Shown: positions 62,150 through 64,000 of the stretch, one piece after another
Layout of the letters: each line of letters opens with the position of its first letter
Position numbering within the stretch: the stretch's first letter is position 1
The notes under the pieces: model-generated
Told to the model about the DNA's origin: nothing
What the model saw: only the letters and a program-made list of their open reading frames with translations
Database searches by the model: none
NCBI RefSeq assembly: GCF_040054535.1
Contig: NC_090794.1
Span: 3,656,501-3,720,500, forward strand
DNA length: 64,000 nucleotides
Source: Antennarius striatus
Taxonomy: Eukaryota > Chordata > Actinopteri > Lophiiformes > Antennariidae
Direction: 5' to 3'
Position numbers and translations under genes: made by a program

Positions 62150-63902
62150 ATTTTCAAAACTATTTATTGTCTTGAAGTATGTAACAAAATAATCGCTATG
62201 AATAAAAACAGCATTTTGCTTTGTACACCTAAGAAAATGTTTACAGACAAGCAAAACTAATTGTACAAAAAAAAAAAAAATAACGGTAAAAATGATACAC
62301 AATAACAAAGAAGGTAAAAACGATAAAGAACAGAACATCCTCACGTCAGTGTGCAAACTGTTCATACAGATGGACGTGCGCCCTTTGGCGAGGCAGCAGA
62401 TCCTGATAAATTATTTAAATAGCATTTCTCTACACACACGCTCACACAGGCACAAATCACCTCTCACAATCAGCTAAGAAAAACAAAACAGCAATAATTT
62501 ATCTGCTAAAGAAAACAATATTGAACATACGTAATAAAGGAAAATTATTTTGAAGTGAAAGAAATCTCCCATATTTCGTCATTTTCACCGGCGTAGATCA
62601 CAAATTTGGGAGCTTGGTCTGTTTTTAGATATGAAATATCCAACTATTTACAGCTCATGCTACAGTAGCTAAAAAGAGTATGAAAACGTACTGAAGTTGT
62701 GTTTTGATTGATCAAATCATACAAAGGCAATGAGGTAACATCTGTACAACAAAGAATAGGTCAATGGCACACAAGCTGCATACACTTCATGCTCAACAGT
62801 TCTATTTGAAGAATAGATAATTCGCTTTGTACAACAGGAGATGATAGACAAGCATCCTGCAGCCTGGCTGTACCTGATTTTGAATTTTTCACTCTGATAT
62901 CGGATAGATTTTTTTTTGCTCCTACTTTTTCAAAGCATTCAATTTTTCCTTCTCTACCTACATTGTAGGCAAGAGTCAATAAATTAAATGTATTTACAAA
63001 ATTTCAATTTGAAATCCTCAAAAGCTGAGGGCGATAAATCTCTTCATTGACCAAGATTGTAATGTGAGATGGGGAGTATTTTGCATTTTTCGAGATCACT
63101 AGATCGAACAATTTCTCCACAAAATACTAGACTCATGTTTTCTTACTGCTTCGACGTGGGAAGGTCGTCGCTTCCATCTTACCCTGAGAGTTGTTTAGTT
63201 AACCAGACAACATAAACAAAGCCCAAGAAAGTTGTTAATTAAGAAGATAGTTAGCCTAAACTTAATCTTGTTTCTCTTCTCCATGTATTCTATTCTGCAT
63301 AGAATTTAGATGCGCAAAAAGCACTTTCTTATTGCATTAACTGACAGCCTTCCAAATACAGTATATGCATGAAGACGAACATCTAAAACCCACTTAGTTG
63401 TAACTCCCAATGGTTTCAAGTTGTCATGACAACTTAATAAGTTTCCTTGATATATTACTAATGCCTTCAAGTCCTTGAGAGTTAAACCATTCAGAATGTA
63501 CACCCTGGCAGATTTAGTAAAGCAAAGGGAATATTTCATCATTATTTTCTTTGGGATGTTCATCCAAAACGTAAGGTAGAAAGGCACACAGTCTACAGAG
63601 GGGAGAGAGAGAGAGAGGAAAAAGAGAGAGACAGAGAGAGAGAAAGACAGGGATGTAAAGACTTGGAAGTGCATAGTTGTCTATCTGGAGTCATTCCTGC
63701 ACAGAGATGAATGAGGTCTTTCAGAGAGTGACAAAGCAGGCAGAGCCAGGATAGAAAGGTGTTTGTGTCCTACTGGCAAATCTCATTTGTTTTCTTTTCC
63801 CCCCAGCTCTCCCTCCTCTCATGGATGTTAAGGGTGGAGGAAAAGGGGGCTCTCTGATCCTCAACCAGCAGTCAACAGGTTGGTGCTCTGCCCAAACCAG
63901 CT
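62150..63902 (-). other. Probable 3'UTR of a minus-strand gene, possibly thbs1
   Basis: On the minus strand this AT-rich block ends in GACAATAAATAG, an AATAAA at 62168-62163. It contains ATTTA-type words and a perfect miR-19 8-mer target (TTTGCACA on the minus strand, 62357-62350). Mammalian THBS1 mRNA is a known target of the miR-17-92 cluster, to which miR-19 belongs, and THBS1 faces FSIP1 tail-to-tail, so thbs1 is a reasonable guess. However, no frame in 63900-64000 gives the thrombospondin C-terminus, so the coding part would have to lie further right. 63602-63651 is a GA-rich low-complexity tract. Confidence 0.4.
62163..62168 (-). terminator. Polyadenylation signal of the minus-strand transcript
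   Basis: TTTATT on the plus strand reads AATAAA on the minus strand. It lies 35 bp from the plus-strand signal at 62122-62127, so the two transcripts would overlap or abut. Confidence 0.45.
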
Positions 63903-64000
63903 TCAAGCTACCCTGATGCCGACCACATGCCCTTTGCCCCGTCCGAGTGTGCGTGCCGCAGAAGAAAGAGTTGCGGAGATAAAACGGTCCCTGGACTTTG
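63903..64000 (-). other. Window edge, coding status undecided
   Basis: The GC content rises here. On the minus strand three readings are possible: one frame stops at TGA 63905-63903, a second at a nearby TAG (about 63912), and a third stays open to 63721. The first would give a basic C-terminus ending GHVVGIRVA. None matches a protein I recognise, and the sequence is cut by the window end. Confidence 0.2.

Overview
The window looks like vertebrate nuclear DNA, most likely from a ray-finned (teleost) fish. Genes are split by GT-AG introns, coding exons are few, and most of the sequence is AT-rich non-coding DNA with CA/GT microsatellites. Two degenerate Tc1/mariner-type transposons and several interspersed-repeat tails of the kind common in fish genomes are present. 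There are no bacterial features (operons, ribosome binding sites, CRISPR).

Layout. 1-7.5 kb is mostly non-coding. It holds a probable first coding exon of a secreted or membrane protein on the minus strand (2035-2167, signal peptide then a GTAAG donor), a possible conserved element with two octamer motifs at the left edge, and a possible minus-strand promoter and 5' exon near 7.2-7.45 kb. 8-15.4 kb is a head-to-tail tandem duplication of a three-exon gene of the type I acyl-CoA thioesterase/BAAT family; each copy encodes 416 residues with an intact Ser-Asp-His triad. 17.2-26.2 kb is gpr176, a class A orphan G-protein-coupled receptor: three coding exons, 568 residues, and a 3'UTR ending at a polyadenylation signal. 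26.2-61.8 kb is gene-poor. It has one good candidate plus-strand exon (35897-36010), a weak minus-strand terminal exon near 27.6 kb, an unexplained 621-nt open frame (48.6-49.2 kb), a 54-bp minisatellite, two Tc1 relics and some hAT-like remnants. 61.8-62.15 kb looks like the last exon of a plus-strand gene. 62.15-63.9 kb looks like the 3'UTR of a convergent minus-strand gene whose coding part lies outside or at the window edge.

Gene order gives a hypothesis for the right end. In human 15q14, GPR176 is followed on the same strand by FSIP1, which ends tail-to-tail with THBS1. The same arrangement would make the plus-strand exons here fsip1 and the minus-strand 3'UTR thbs1. This is inference: exon homology is weak and no thbs1 coding sequence is visible.

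The strongest observation is the mosaic identity of the thioesterase pair. Exons 1-2 and intron 1 are nearly identical, while intron 2, the middle of exon 3 and the upstream flanks have diverged, as expected from gene conversion after an older duplication. I found no convincing new molecular system; the remaining leads are single exons or open frames that need homology or transcript evidence.
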